This document shows positions 46,668 through 58,562 of a stretch of 64,000 bases of DNA, piece by piece. This DNA comes from Latrodectus hesperus (taxonomy: Eukaryota; Arthropoda; Arachnida; Araneae; Theridiidae). The translations under genes and the position numbers were made by a program. The notes under the pieces are model-generated. The model was given only the letters and a program-made list of their open reading frames with translations, was not told where the DNA came from and did no database searches. How positions within the stretch are numbered: position 1 is the stretch's first letter; each line of letters begins with the position of its first letter. The stretch lies in contig CM075850.1 in NCBI GenBank assembly GCA_037975125.1, positions 125,230,557 to 125,294,556 on the forward strand, in the 5' to 3' direction.

Positions 46668-47785
46668 TAATTAATTATTAATTACTAAATAACTTTTAAT
46701 CTCAATAATTAAGGAGTGAGATTAAAATTTTTATTCATTTTTGCCCTTACGAAAAAAATGAAATAATTTTTATTTACTGAAACGTTTTCTTGAAATAATG
46801 TGAGAAGCAGTTCTTGGTGAGAATGAATGCATAAAATGTAGTTAATATGAAATAATCTATTTCACATTTTTTAGTTAAAAAATACCCTTAAAACTGCTGA
46901 TTATTTATTATAAGTTATATTTGATTCCCCTGCAAGTGATTTAAAAAATAATAAATCAATACTTTTCTTAAAATTATTGCTATAAAAATGCTATTTCATT
47001 TAATGTTAATAGAAAGAAAACTCTCAACTTTTTCTTAATTCCATACTTTTACTTTCTGCTTCATTTTTTTATTATCAATTTAAATATATTTCTCAATGCA
47101 AGAATATAGAGAGTTTTGATTTTTTAAAACCGTTTACTTTACTACAGTACTTAAATTTTCCTCTTTTTTCTGTTTTTTCTTCAACTGTTCATTTTATTTT
47201 ATATAAATTAATTTGGGGAAAGTTGAAACATAATATTGTTCTAGATTTATATTGATAAGTAAATGTTAATTTTTTATGTGTTTGTTAAGCTATATATATG
47301 AATTATTTTATGTATATATATGCATTTTGTTGAAATCCTGATGCAATTTTTAAAATAAAAATTCTCAGATACGTTAAGGATAAGGAAGATCATTCTAGCT
47401 ATTTATAGAATGCTGGAAAGGTTTCGATATGATGCCCCGCGAGCGTTTAGAAGTGTATAAACTCACCAATTGTTGTTTGTAACCTCATGCAGATTGCGAT
47501 TGCAACTTAAGCGTTGTCCTGTTGGCAAAGGACTTCTCTGTGTCAAGAAAAGCAACATAAGTTGCAGTGGAAATTTCTCTGTATGTATATATTAATTTTT
47601 TGTTTATGTTTGTATTAACTAGTTTTTCCTTATAACTTTCGTAAAATGATTTTGAAGTATTATAAAGATATTTTATTGACCCATATCAAAGAATCAAGAA
47701 ATTGAAAAATATGAAAAGTTTTATTTTTGTATTTTATTATCATCTTTATAAATAAAACACCCCTGGCATTCGGTGAGGAAATTGT
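46668..47785. other. AT-rich intergenic DNA with one mixed-composition patch
   Basis: Around 47425-47580 the sequence is less AT-rich (GATGCCCCGCGAGCGTTTAG, GTCCTGTTGGCAAAGG), without any recognisable frame or box. Confidence 0.4.
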
Positions 47786-47788
47786 TAG

Positions 47789-47856
47789 CACTGTAAGTTT
47801 GTAAAGTAATTGTAAGCCATTGGCACTGTAAGCCTGTAAGGTAACTGTAAGCCTTG
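47789..47856. repeat. Short tandem duplication, ~35-bp unit
   Basis: GCACTGTAAGTTTGTAAAGT... is followed by GCACTGTAAGCCTGTAAGGT..., two diverged copies each with three GTAA words. AATAAAAGC near 47970 could be a polyadenylation signal of an unknown element. Confidence 0.75.
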
Positions 47857-49027
47857 GACAACCTTTTGTTCACCGATGTCTCAGTTTGTTTTGAGATTGG
47901 GTGCAAGCAATGGAATGAAATTTACGCCAAAAATAAGACCCAAAATGTTGGTCTCTGGGTAACCTGAAATAAAAGCTGTATATTTGAATTTACAACAGTT
48001 TGTTCTTAGTAAAAAGTCATTCTAAATTAGCCATTTCTTTTTTCAAAAATAAACATTTGTTTTATAATCTCTTTAGTGTATTGATTTAGTGAATATTTCT
48101 CATTTACTAGAAAATACTGGTAAAGATGTTTCAATTTCTTGCTTGCTTTAAATAAAATATAGAACTTGCGATGTCAAGCATTATTTGTTATTCCTCTGAG
48201 GACAAATAAAGTTGAGTGTTTTTATTCAATCTATATTATTTTATTTATACTTTACAATATATATTTATATAAAAATAAAGGAAATAAATTTTTCTCAAAG
48301 TATTTTCTGTTGCATTCTGTAAATTAAAAATTTTGATTACTTAGTTTGTTTTTAACTTAAATGTGATTGTTGCTGATTTGAACATTTTATAAAGTTGCTT
48401 ATACCGTGACGTAGTTACTTTAACCAAAGCAACATTTCTTTCCGGAGCTTTTCTCGATCCAAGAACGGAGGCGATTTTTACTGTGTTATAATTACCCTTC
48501 ATACATAAATCTGAGGGCAGATAAAATGATTATGATGTCAAATATTATTACATTTTCATCATTATTAATGAAGTATTGATTTTGCTGTTGCTGCGTTAGT
48601 GTTTACACTTTCCTCATTAAACTGTCGACTGAAAATGCTTTGGAACATGGCTGAAAGAATTGAATTTAATATTCAATAACTCTATAACTTAAAAGAATTT
48701 TCAAATTTTCCATTATTCATTCGACTTCAATATTTTTTTCAATACTGCAATGCTTCATGCTCGATATTTAATTTTTTGCCTGTTTGTATATGAGATATCA
48801 TATAGTATTGCAGTGTGGAATTTTAAACAAATCCAGGCAAGTTTTAAGTAGTATGATTTTTTAATACGCAATTTTTCTCCGAAAGCTATATGTATGTCTT
48901 AAACGAACAAATATGGCTCGCAAAATTTAGTTGGAACCCCACCGTTATTTACTAATGTTTTCTCAAAGCTGAAGTTGATTTTTGAATTATTTTTGCAAAC
49001 AGAAATAATTTTTACAATACTTTATTT
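47857..49027. other. AT-rich intergenic DNA
   Basis: A patch near 48400-48490 (TACCGTGACGTAGTTAC, TCCAAGAACGGAGGCG) is less AT-rich and unassigned. Confidence 0.4.
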
Positions 49028-49038
49028 AAATATTAATT

Positions 49039-49339
49039 GTGCCGCCCAACTTGCCTAGTGGTCAGCGTGCCTGACTGCGGATAAGGAGGTCCTGGGTTCG
49101 AATCCCGGTTCGGGCATGGATGTACTTTCTCTATCTATTCTGTCTTTGCCCTTTCCTTGTATGAATGAGATGTGAATGGTTGCCTATCCTATAAAAGGGT
49201 ACCTATGGCATGTGTGTAGAGCAAAGTCGTACTTTCACCTTCATGGTGCTCTGATTAAAACGAAAGACACTCCCAATTGACTTAAATTCGCATAGCCAAA
49301 GCATAGCGAGCTTGGCTTGTCATTAGTAACAACAACAAC
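49039..49339 (+). mobile_element. tRNA-derived SINE, head A with tail II, complete with target duplication
   Basis: The clearest full-length copy: head GTGCCGCCCAACTTGCC, A-box region TAGTGGTCAGCG, B box GGTTCGAATCCC, shared body, tail II, end AGCGAGCTTGGCTTG ... ATTAGTAACAACAACAACA. A perfect 11-bp direct repeat AAATATTAATT flanks it at 49028-49038 and 49340-49350. Confidence 0.95.
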
Positions 49340-49350
49340 AAATATTAATT

Positions 49351-51004
49351 ATTTTTAAATAAGAAATTATTAGGATATATTATTATATTAATTAGAGTTT
49401 TAAAATTATCACTTGCTAACATGTTTTTATAAACTAAAACCTTTACTATATCTATTAATAACAAAAAAATCCCACTTTATTCAATTGTATTTATTATTTG
49501 AAATTTATGTATTTTTTATTCTATATTTTTATAAATTCTCATTAATAATAGTTTTAAGAAAACCGCCATTTTATTATGTTAATACAATTATTTAGTAAGT
49601 ATAACATATGAAACGATAGTATGTTGATAATAATATATATTTATTATTATTTTATACTAAAATACAGTATATTAATACATTTATTTACTGCAGTTATTTA
49701 CATATTAAGAGAGTTATAATAATACAGTACAGCAATTGCAATAATACAGTTATTTACTAAGCATAATGTATGACAAAAGTGTATTAATTAGGAGCTATTT
49801 ACTATTATAAACATAATAACAAATTTAATGATGATATTAATAAGAAAATCAAAAATAAACTGGAAAATAAAATTACATTATTTGATTCATTTTTTCAATT
49901 TTAATTTATAAAAGTTTAATAAAAGATCTTCTATTTAGTAATAGTTTAGACTAAATTTTGCAAAAAAAATGGAGACAATTTTTTTCCTTCAAGTTAAATT
50001 TATAGGAAATCACAAATTTTGCTGGAAATTCTCCTCATATTTCTTAACAGGAAGTGATTTAAATATTTTAAATTCGCAGTCGATTAATCATTTATTTTAA
50101 TAAAAAAACCATTAAAATATTTGATTTTCTTTTCCGGAAGCTATATACTGAAACTTAATGGATTCATGATCAGGAATTTTATCATGCCGCCAAGGCAATT
50201 AAATCGCCGTTGCATGTTAAATTTGGCGACTAAAATTCTCTACCCTTTTTTCTACGACATATAATTGAGTTTGTAGTTAAGGAATAATAAAATGAAATCT
50301 TAAAACTTCCTAAGTTTTTTTTCATTTTAATTACTTATCTAATGTTAAATTTTTCTCCGAACTCAAAGACATTCATAGGTGAAAAAAATTTAATACATAA
50401 AATGTCTTATTAGTTGTCTCATAAAAGTAATTTAATTTTGTTAAAAAGAATAAGGAATTTTATTAATAGAATGATATAAGCCTTATAAAAGTTTTGAAGT
50501 CAGAAAGAATTCTGAGACTAATTTTAGAGTATTTTCCTTAAGTTTTTATTTCGTGTTCCTAAATAGAGAGGCAAGTACTAATTGCTAAAAATTGGGTAAA
50601 TTTCTACTTCTTTCACATTTGGCTTCTAAGAAAAGCTTTGTAAAATTTAATTATTTATTAAGATATTTTCTACAGATAAATTAAAAGTCTTACGCAATAT
50701 GTTGTAAACTTTGTAATTTAATTTTCAAAATTGATTACATATTTATATTAAAATACGGCATTTCATAAAATAAATAAAAAAGTAGTTTTTAAAATGAATA
50801 GTTTGAAAAATTGATCACTTATACAGAAATGTTTTCTGAAAACAAAATTACGTATTTGTTTTCAGAAAGCGTGTCTCTGTTGGTCGTATTAAATTGTGTA
50901 TTAAATTGATATAAATAACGTGTATTAAATTGGTCAGAATCTGGATTCTTATTTTTTTATTTTTATTTTGTGGCCATATTATGTTCTAGAAGACTCATAT
51001 TAGT
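49351..51004. other. AT-rich intergenic DNA
   Basis: Contains an isolated TTGGCGACTAAAATT word at 50222 with GCCGCCAAGGCAATT upstream, echoing the LTR-like fragments. Otherwise nothing is seen. Confidence 0.45.
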
Positions 51005-51015
51005 ATATGAGTCAT

Positions 51016-51811
51016 CCTGGGGCCTGAGCAGCTACCAGGCGCGTCGGTAGGCGGTGGATCACCGAACGTCCTGTAGGAATGACAGGATAGCCTTGAATAT
51101 AGAATCAGAGGCCGCGAACCAGCTCCCGTAAACCCTGGTGTTATGCGATCCGTGCCTAGGGCTAATTGGCACCGCGGTATTGGTGTCTTAACGGAGCCTC
51201 TAGTTGCCTGGCAAACTTCTAGAGTAATTTGCCTTTCCCAGTATCTCAGGCAATGCTGGGTGGACTTATATTACCTGAGCTTATAAATTGTTATCTTGTG
51301 GCTGAAAAGACACAAGAAATAACAATCCTTTCTGCATCTACAGGTGATGCCTCTGAAGTTGACCTTGCGGAAAAAGACAAGTGAACTCAGAGGCTGTCTT
51401 GTAAAGGGGCAGTAATGAATCCCTCACTTGAGGTAGAAATGACCTCCAAACCATCTTCTGGTGAAAGTTAGGAAGCTATCCCTTGTATGATTGACTCTCT
51501 GACCAGATGGGACTATTTCAGCAAGACCCTATCTGCTGGAAATGTCATACGCAAGAGGAAACGGCAGAGCATATCATTTATGAATGCGAGGCTCTTGCCC
51601 TCCCTAGATTAACCTCTTTAGGCATCATCCATACTAGAGAGTTACACCTAGACTCCATTAAAGGGTTATCGGACTTTATTAATAAAGTGGGTGACCCGAG
51701 CAACTGGAACTAGGAAACATTGGGTTTGGAGTTAATGGTACAAAATGCTGATAAAAGCAGAGGTGCCCAATGACATACAAACCCAATTCTAAGAAGAAGA
51801 AGAAGAAGAAG
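51016..51811 (+). mobile_element. Short non-LTR derivative with (GAA)n tail and target duplication
   Basis: A perfect 11-bp direct repeat ATATGAGTCAT (51005-51015 and 51812-51822) encloses 796 bp ending in (AAG)n. The first ~330 bp are a GC-rich non-coding leader (CCTGGGGCCTGAGCAGC, GAACGTCCTGTAGGAATG); the last ~300 bp encode the C-terminal Cys/His region of a LINE protein. The middle of the LINE is absent, so this looks like an internally deleted LINE (leader plus 3' end) able to be moved in trans. Confidence 0.85.
51507..51713 (+). pseudogene. LINE C-terminal Cys/His region
   Basis: MGLFQQDPICWKCHTQEETA then EHIIYECEALALPRLTSLG gives a C-x2-C ... H-x4-C pattern typical of the end of R1/Jockey-type reverse transcriptase proteins, followed by LSDFINKVGDPSNWN and a stop 100 bp before the tail. 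No reverse transcriptase or endonuclease sequence precedes it. Confidence 0.8.
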
Positions 51812-51822
51812 ATATGAGTCAT

Positions 51823-52998
51823 AGAGAGTAATGTCACTTTTAATAACACGCACAGAATTGGAGTTATTAAGTACCTTAGTAAATTAATCCCAAAGAAACT
51901 TATCATAAAAACGAATTTATGTAGTCATTTACTATTTATTTTTTAATTAGAAACAAAACATGTGCTTAGAAATCAAAAAGTGCTTAAGAAACAAAATTTT
52001 TACAAAGAGTTTTACTTGTGGCATTGGTTAAAAAATACAATTTTAATAACCGACATTGGTTTCTCATAAAAAATATCGTACTAACAGCACTGTCTTTTCT
52101 AAGGTATATTACAAATTAATTAATTTGACCGGTTAAATTGTTATCAAACTAATAAAAATTAATAAAAAAATAACACATTTTAAATCACATCGTTGAAACA
52201 ATTGTTGAAATAAAAAAAACAGTTGTATATTTCCTAATGTTTCACTTACACGGTATACAAGCTAAGATTTAAAGTTTTAGAGGTCCATCTAGATAAGGCT
52301 TAAAATTTTTCCTTTTAATGTTTGATAAAATACGTAATTTTACCTTATCAATCAAATATTTATAAGCTGTGGAAGTCTTACGGTAAGGGAGTCTTTTATG
52401 TGACTAGATGATGACCTTGAACCTTAAATGTACCAAATGTCTCAAATGCCTCACAACCCTGGAAGCCAACGAAGACCATCATGTTGTCTGTTAGATCGAA
52501 TGTGGGAAGTCGTTTGGCTGTAGAGGAAAGATATTTGTGCCAGCTCAAATGTTCAATTTGTAAATTTTCTTTTTAATAATTTCTATCGTTACTGATATTT
52601 GTAGTTGGGCTAGGAGTGTTTCAGTTCAGATGTCGACCTCGTTACTTAAACCTAATTCAGATTCATGAGGTGATTGACTGTATTTAGTAGCTTCGTTCAG
52701 GAGAAATAAGCAGCTAGAAACAAATAAAATGAAGCAAAATATATAAAGAGATAACAATGATTTGGTCAGATCTTCAATACCAAAGAAGAAAAAGATCTAG
52801 TTTCCATGCTCGCAAAGTAGCGGGTTCGATATCTTACGTAGCTGGATACTATAATCTTGATTTATGTGATCTACCTATGATGTTTTCGGGGGAGGAGATA
52901 AGTGTTCCTGTTCAGCTGTCCTTCTCGTCACATGAGCGTAAATCGAAGTTCACGAGGCGAGTCTGTGTACGGTGACGTAGGTCAGCTGAAATAATTGA
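51823..52998. other. Mixed spacer
   Basis: At 52420-52520 a frame reads LKCTKCLKCLTTLEANEDHH before a stop, with a Cys-pair look but no complete finger. At 52770-52840 TAGTTTCCATGCTCGCAAAG and GCGGGTTCGATATC look like a decayed tRNA-like head. A 72-codon plus frame (52757-52975) covers it and is not supported. Confidence 0.35.
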
Positions 52999-53000
52999 TA

Positions 53001-54390
53001 CACTACTGGCCATTAAACTTGCTACACACGGAAAGCGGCACACCACACACGTGAAATTTGCATGACAGGTAGAACTGGCTGTGATATGCAAGTGATTAGT
53101 TTTTCACCGCATTCATACAAAACAGGCGACAGTAGCAACATCTACAATGTGTATAAAACCAGAGATTTGACAGCAGTTTTCTCCTACTCAATTTCCGTTT
53201 CAATGTTGTTTTCGGCAAAGAAAGCTGTTGTAATGCCTCGTGTAAGAAGAAGAAATGCTTATCAGCACGTGCCTGACTTTGATCGAGGAAAGATTATAGC
53301 CTACCGGGATTGCGGTTTATCGTACCGCAATATTGCTGCTCACGTCGGTCGAGACCCCATGACTGTTAGCAGAATATGGAATCGATGGGTTCAGGACAAT
53401 CATACGGAACGTCATGCAGGATCTCCACAACCCCCCATCACTAACAGCAGAGAAGACAGATATCTTATCCGCATGGTCACAAGGGATCCTACAGCCACGT
53501 CACGAACCCTGAGTCGAGAAATGGAGTCATTTGCAAGGCAACAAGTTTCTGCTCGAACAGTTCGACGACATTTGCAGCAGCATGGATTGTCTGCACGGCG
53601 ACCATGGCTTCGGCTACCATTGAAGCTGCGTCACAGACAGGAGCGCCTTCAAAGGTGTGATCAGCGATGAACCTGGACGCGGGAATCGCATCACGTCATC
53701 TTTACAGATGAATCTCGGTTCTATATACAGGACCATGATGGCCGCATCCGTGTTTGGAGAACGCGACAGCTTGCATTGGACATCACCATACTGGCCCATC
53801 TGCGGGAGTGATGGTATGGGGTGCCATTGGATACACGTCTCGATCACCTCTTGTTCGCATTACCGGCACTTGGAACAGCAACCGTAACATTTCCGATGTT
53901 TAAGGCCCGTGGCTCTGCCTTATCTTCGAGGCCTCCCTAATGCTTTGTTTAAACAGGATAATGCATGAACGCATGTTGCTCGTACTGTTCTGAACTTCCT
54001 TGATACAGAACAGGTTCGACTGTTACCCTGGCCATCACGTTCTCCTGATCTGTCACCAATTGAGAACGAGTGGCCAATGGTTGCCGAGCGATTGGCACGC
54101 CATCACTCATCATCTACTACTGTCGATGAACTGTGGCATAGTGTTGAAGCTGCATGGACTGAGATCCCCGTACATGCCATACAATGTCTGTTTGACTCCA
54201 TGCCTAAGCGGATAAATGCTGTTATTGCAGCCAGAGGTGGCTGCTCTAGGTATTGATTTATCAAGATCTATACATTCTAATTTCCTGTAAATCTAATCAC
54301 TTGTTCTTTCCACTATAATATATATGCCCAATAAATATCGTTCTGTTATTTGCATTCCTTCTTGGTGTAGCAATTTTAATGGCCAGTAGT
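53001..54390 (+). mobile_element. Tc1-like transposon (family Tc1-A), near full length
   Basis: The left end CACTACTGGCCATTAAACTT is preceded by TA; the right end AATTTTAATGGCCAGTAGT is followed by TA, with the last G missing. The 1390-bp copy keeps the full transposase length. It shares with 15470-16649 a 16-bp deletion at about 53752-53770. Confidence 0.94.
53233..54256 (+). pseudogene. Tc1-like transposase, disrupted
   Basis: Starts MPRVRRRNAYQHVPDFDRGK and is open through both HTH regions to CDQR, where CGA has become TGA (53668). The frame then continues FTDESRFYIQDHDGRIRVWR until the 16-bp deletion. After that come MVWGAIGYTSRSPLVRITG and TWNSNRNISDV, a further one-base loss (GATGTTTAAGG), and the C-terminal part DELWHSVEAAWTEIPVHA to ARGGCSRY. 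The second Asp region is degraded (AGGATAATGCATGAACGC). Confidence 0.9.
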
Positions 54391-55297
54391 TATATCGCAA
54401 TAACTTAATTTAAATTAAATAATTTATTATGATTCATCCAAATGAATAGAAGAGTCATTAAAGCACATATAAAAATAAGGAGTATTTGTTTGATGAATTC
54501 TTGTTATTCTGCAAACTTGATTTGGGAGAAACATAGCATTTGAAGAAAAAAAAAAAAAAAAAAAAGACCATGTTCTTTCAACTCTAAATATACCCAAATA
54601 AATAACACATTCACAAAATAAACTCTATTAAAATTTTAATATTACTTTTAAAAACTTTTATTTACTCATGACTTGCAATATTATAAGCAATTTTGTAAGA
54701 CCTTATTAAAGAGTGTCTAAAAGAGAGGGATACAATTATCAGTTAGTTTATACACAATTATCTATTATTTAAGAATTTCCGAGAAATTCTTAAGTAATAG
54801 CGCTGTACTGCGAACAGAATAAAGGGCAAAACACCATTAACATTGTTCAAGAAGACATTAATACGCCTTGAATGCTGTTTTCCCAGAATGTAAACACGAT
54901 GCCAAGTATATTGTCACTAAAAATAAAACTCGCTTTCCTTACATGAGAATTAAAATCACCAGCGATTGTGTTGCGAGCGACTAAATTTATTTTAGATCAA
55001 ACAAAATGCTTAGCCATTCGATAATAACTGAAACGAGTTAAAAAAAAGCAAATGAATAATAAAAACAAATCAATTAAAGAAGTTTCAAGAAATAGAATTA
55101 ATGATTTCATTTTATCTCGAGAGAAAATGCGAGAAGGTAATACGATGAGAAGTGAAATATTTTTCTTTGGATATATAATATCTAAGCTAAGTAATATAGT
55201 TGCTATTAGCTTTACTGCCAGCAATGAATTGTAAGATGGAAGGAGGTATCCATCGATTGATTTCCATTATAAAATCATATAATCGATAAAACTCTTC
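54391..55297. other. AT-rich spacer with poly(A) run
   Basis: A run of about 20 A residues lies at 54545-54565. No gene is seen. Confidence 0.5.
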
Positions 55298-55614
55298 TTG
55301 TTGTTGTTTGTTGTTTACTAATGAAGCTTGGACAAGCCAAGCTTGCTATGCTATGCGAATTAAGTCGATTGGGAGCGTCTTTCGTTTTTTTAATCAGAGC
55401 ACCATGAAGGTGAAAGTACGACTTTGCTCTACACACATGCCATAGGTACTCGTTTATAGGGTAGGCAACCATTCCCACCTCATTCATACAAGGAAAGGAC
55501 AAAGACAGGATAGATAGAGAGAGAAAAAAGTACATCCATGCCTGAACCGGGATTCGAACCCAGGACCTACCTATCCGTAGTCAGGCATGCTGACCACTAG
55601 ACATGTTGGTCGGC
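55298..55614 (-). mobile_element. tRNA-derived SINE, head A with tail II
   Basis: The head is at the right end (GCCGACCAACATGTC; B box GGTTCGAATCCC), with tail II to the left. The terminal hairpin is well preserved here: AAGCTTGG and CCAAGCTT pair around CTTGT, followed by ATTAGTAAACAAC and (CAA)n. No exact target duplication was found. Confidence 0.9.
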
Positions 55615-56212
55615 GGAAAATTTCTACCATGTAATTTTTAGAAAATAAATAATAAATACAAGCTGAACCTAAATATTTCTCATGTAAAAGTAATTTTGCC
55701 TGTTTTTCAACTTTTGTTCTGAACATATAAAATTACTGCATATATTTCAGCTTGATTTTTTTTACATTAATATTAAAATGTTAGAGTTATTTAAATGATG
55801 CCTCTTTATAAAAATCAATATATTAAGGGGTTTTTTGTTTTTAAATCTAAGCAAAATATAATGACAGCGAAAATATTAATTCGAATAAATGTATAATAAG
55901 TCTTTTTCATCAAGTCTCTCATTGGGTGAAGTTATCATTACCAGTTGATGTTAAGATGTGTATCACAAAGGTAAGATCCATCCATCTTTTGAAATAATCG
56001 TTGTCATCGAACCCTATTGCTCTTCACTTGGAACAGAATGGTGCTGACAAGAGGTCATGGGGAATCCTAATTAAGCTGCCTGCCCCTGGAAGTTTTCTAT
56101 TTTACTGAGAGAGTAGACCATTCTTCATACCACAACGCGAACTCGAATTATTTTTCCCTATAATAATTTCTGCATAATTTTCGCTACGTTGAAAACTGAA
56201 TGCTAACTGCCA
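55615..56212. other. AT-rich spacer
   Basis: No feature. A GC-richer stretch at 56040-56100 (GGAATCCTAATTAAGCTGCC) is unassigned. Confidence 0.4.
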
Positions 56213-56240
56213 GTGCGGACTCCCTCGCCAAGGAGGCTAG

Positions 56241-58465
56241 AAACAGCAACCCCCTCCCACGACTACCATTTGCTTCGATGCAAACGCCGTTGCAAGGCAT
56301 CCGCTCTACGGGGGACTAAGGAAAAAATGGTGCCTACCGGAGCTTAATCCTGACCGTGGTATCACCTCTACCATCAGCAGAATGCGGACCGGGCACATGA
56401 GGGGTATGAAAATCATGCCCGACGGATCTAGAACACACGCAGAAACAGCAACCCCCTCCCACGACTACCATTTGCTTCGATGCAAACGCCGTTGCAAGGC
56501 ATCAGCTCTACGGGGGACTAAGGAAAAAATGGTGCCTACCGGAGCTTAATCCTGACCGTGGTATCACCTCTACCATCAGCAGAATGCGGACTGGGCACAT
56601 GAGGGGTATGAAAATCATGCCCGACGGATCTAGAACACACGCAGAAACAGCAACCCCCCTCCCACGACTACCATTTGCTTCGATGCAAACGCCGTTGCAA
56701 GGCATCAGCTCTACGGGGGACTAAGGAAAAAATGGTGCCTACCGGAGCTTAATCCTGACCGTGGTATCACCTCTACCATCAGCAGAATGCGGACTGGGCA
56801 CATGAGGGGTATGAAAATCATGCCCGACGGATCTAGAACACACGCAGAAACAGCAACCCCCTCCCACGACTACCATTTGCTTCGATGCAAACGCCGTTGC
56901 AAGGCATCAGCTCTACGGGGGACTAAGGAAAAAATGGTGCCTACCGGAGCTTAATCCTGACCGTGGTATCACCTCTACCATCAGCAGAATGCGGACTGGG
57001 CACATGAGGGGTATGAAAATCATGCCCGACGGATCTAGAACACACGCAGAAACAGCAACCCCCTCCCACGACTACCATTTGCTTCGATGCAAACGCCGTT
57101 GCAAGGCATCAGCTCTACGGGGGACTAAGGAAAAAATGGTGCCTAGCGGAGCTTAATCCTGACCGTGGTATCACCTCTACCATCAGCAGAATGTGGACCG
57201 GGCACATAAGGAGTATGAAAATCATGCCCGACGGATCTAGAACACACGCAGAAACAGCAACCCCCTCCCACGACTACCATTTGCTTCGATGCAAACGCCG
57301 TTGCAAGGCATCAGCTCTACGGGGGACTAAGGAAAAAATGGTGCCTACCGGAGCTTAATCCTGACCGTGGTATCACCTCTACCATCAGCAGAATGCGGAC
57401 TGGGCACATGAGGGGTATGAAAATCATGCCCGACGGATCTAGAACACACGCAGAAACAGCAACCCCCCTCCCACGACTACCATTTGCTTCGATGCAAACG
57501 CCGTTGCAAGGCATCAGCTCTACGGGGGACTAAGGAAAAAATGGTGCCTACCGGAGCTTAATCCTGACCGTGGTATCACCTCTACCATCAGCAGAATGTG
57601 GACCGGGCACATGAGGAGTATGAAAATCATGCCCGACGGATCTAGAACACACGCAGAAACAGCAACCCCCTCCCACGACTACCATTTGCTTCGATGCAAA
57701 CGCCGTTGCAAGGCATCAGCTCTACGGGGGACTAAGGAAAAAATGGTGCCTACCGGAGCTTAATCCTGACCGTGGTATCACCTCTACCATCAGCAGAATG
57801 CGGACTGGGCACATGAGGGGTATGAAAATCATGCCCGACGGATCTAGAACACACGCAGAAACAGCAACCCCCCTCCCACGACTACCATTTGCTTCGATGC
57901 AAACGCCGTTGCAAGGCATCAGCTCTACGGGGGACTAAGGAAAAAATGGTGCCTAGCGGAGCTTAATCCTGACCGTGGTATCACCTCTACCATCAGCAGA
58001 ATGTGGACCGGGCACATAAGGAGTATGAAAATCATGCCCGACGGATCTAGAACACACGCAGAAACAGCAACCCCCTCCCACGACTACCATTTGCTTCGAT
58101 GCAAACGCCGTTGCAAGGCATCAGCTCTACGGGGGACTAAGGAAAAAATGGTGCCTACCGGAGCTTAATCCTGACCGTGGTATCACCTCTACCATCAGCA
58201 GAATGTGGACCGGGCACATGAGGAGTATGAAAATCATGCCCGACGGATCTAGAACACACGCAGAAACAGCAACCCCCTCCCACGACTACCATTTGCTTCG
58301 ATGCAAACGCCGTTGCAAGGCATCAGCTCTACGGGGGACTAAGGAAAAATGGTGCCTAGCGGAGCTTAATCCTGACCGTGGTATCACCTCTTCCATCAGC
58401 AGAATGCGGACTGGGCACATGAGAGGTATGAAAATCATGCCCGACGGATCTAGAACACATGGAGA
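56241..58465 (+). repeat. Tandem array, eleven ~202-bp units derived from LINE coding sequence
   Basis: Units begin AAACAGCAACCCCCTCCC at 56241, 56443, 56645, 56848, 57050, 57252, 57454, 57657, 57859, 58062 and 58264. Spacing is 202 or 203 bp, the 203s due to one extra C. Identity is very high, with variants such as CGGACTGGG/TGGACCGGG and ACCGG/AGCGG distributed among units. In one frame a unit encodes CKRRCKASALRGTKEK and ISRMRTGHMRGMKIMPDGSR. The minus-strand 65-codon frames seen three times are shadows of this repeat. Confidence 0.97.
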
Positions 58466-58562
58466 ATGCAGCCACTGCACAGGAGTTCCACTGGATCCGA
58501 GGCATCTCTTCAATTGCATCTCTGTTGCCTCGACCCTCTTCAGCATCAACCCCAACTGCTGA
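58203..58562 (+). pseudogene. LINE C-terminal region (last array unit plus Cys/His motif)
   Basis: A 119-codon open frame covers the end of unit 10, unit 11 and the unique 3' part. It reads ETATPSHDYHLLRCKRRC, ISRMRTGHMRGMKIMPDG, then ECSHCTGVPLDPRHLFNC (C-x2-C-x9-H-x4-C, counted by eye) and ends FSINPNC. Comparable LINE proteins end in the same order, as in ITRFRSGHLRS ... CAKC ... HILEC of the copy at 34031-34690. Unit 11 has one A fewer (GGAAAAATGG), which keeps this frame open. Confidence 0.75.

Noticed and set aside
49039..49115. Functional tRNA gene
   Set aside because: The A- and B-box regions are good, but the acceptor stem does not pair at the 5' side, the sequence continues into a shared SINE body, and the unit is flanked by a target duplication.
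52420..52520. Zinc-finger gene fragment (CTKCLKC)
   Set aside because: Only a Cys pair before a stop; no His pair in frame, and no longer frame.
55275..55535. 86-codon minus-strand gene (MYFFLSLSILSLSFP...)
   Set aside because: It translates the body and tail of a family-A SINE.
56508..57919. Three identical 65-codon minus-strand genes
   Set aside because: They are the reverse-strand shadow of the 202-bp array; the plus strand shows the LINE coding origin.
56241..58465. CRISPR array
   Set aside because: Units are 202 bp with no spacer-repeat alternation, in an animal-type genome context.
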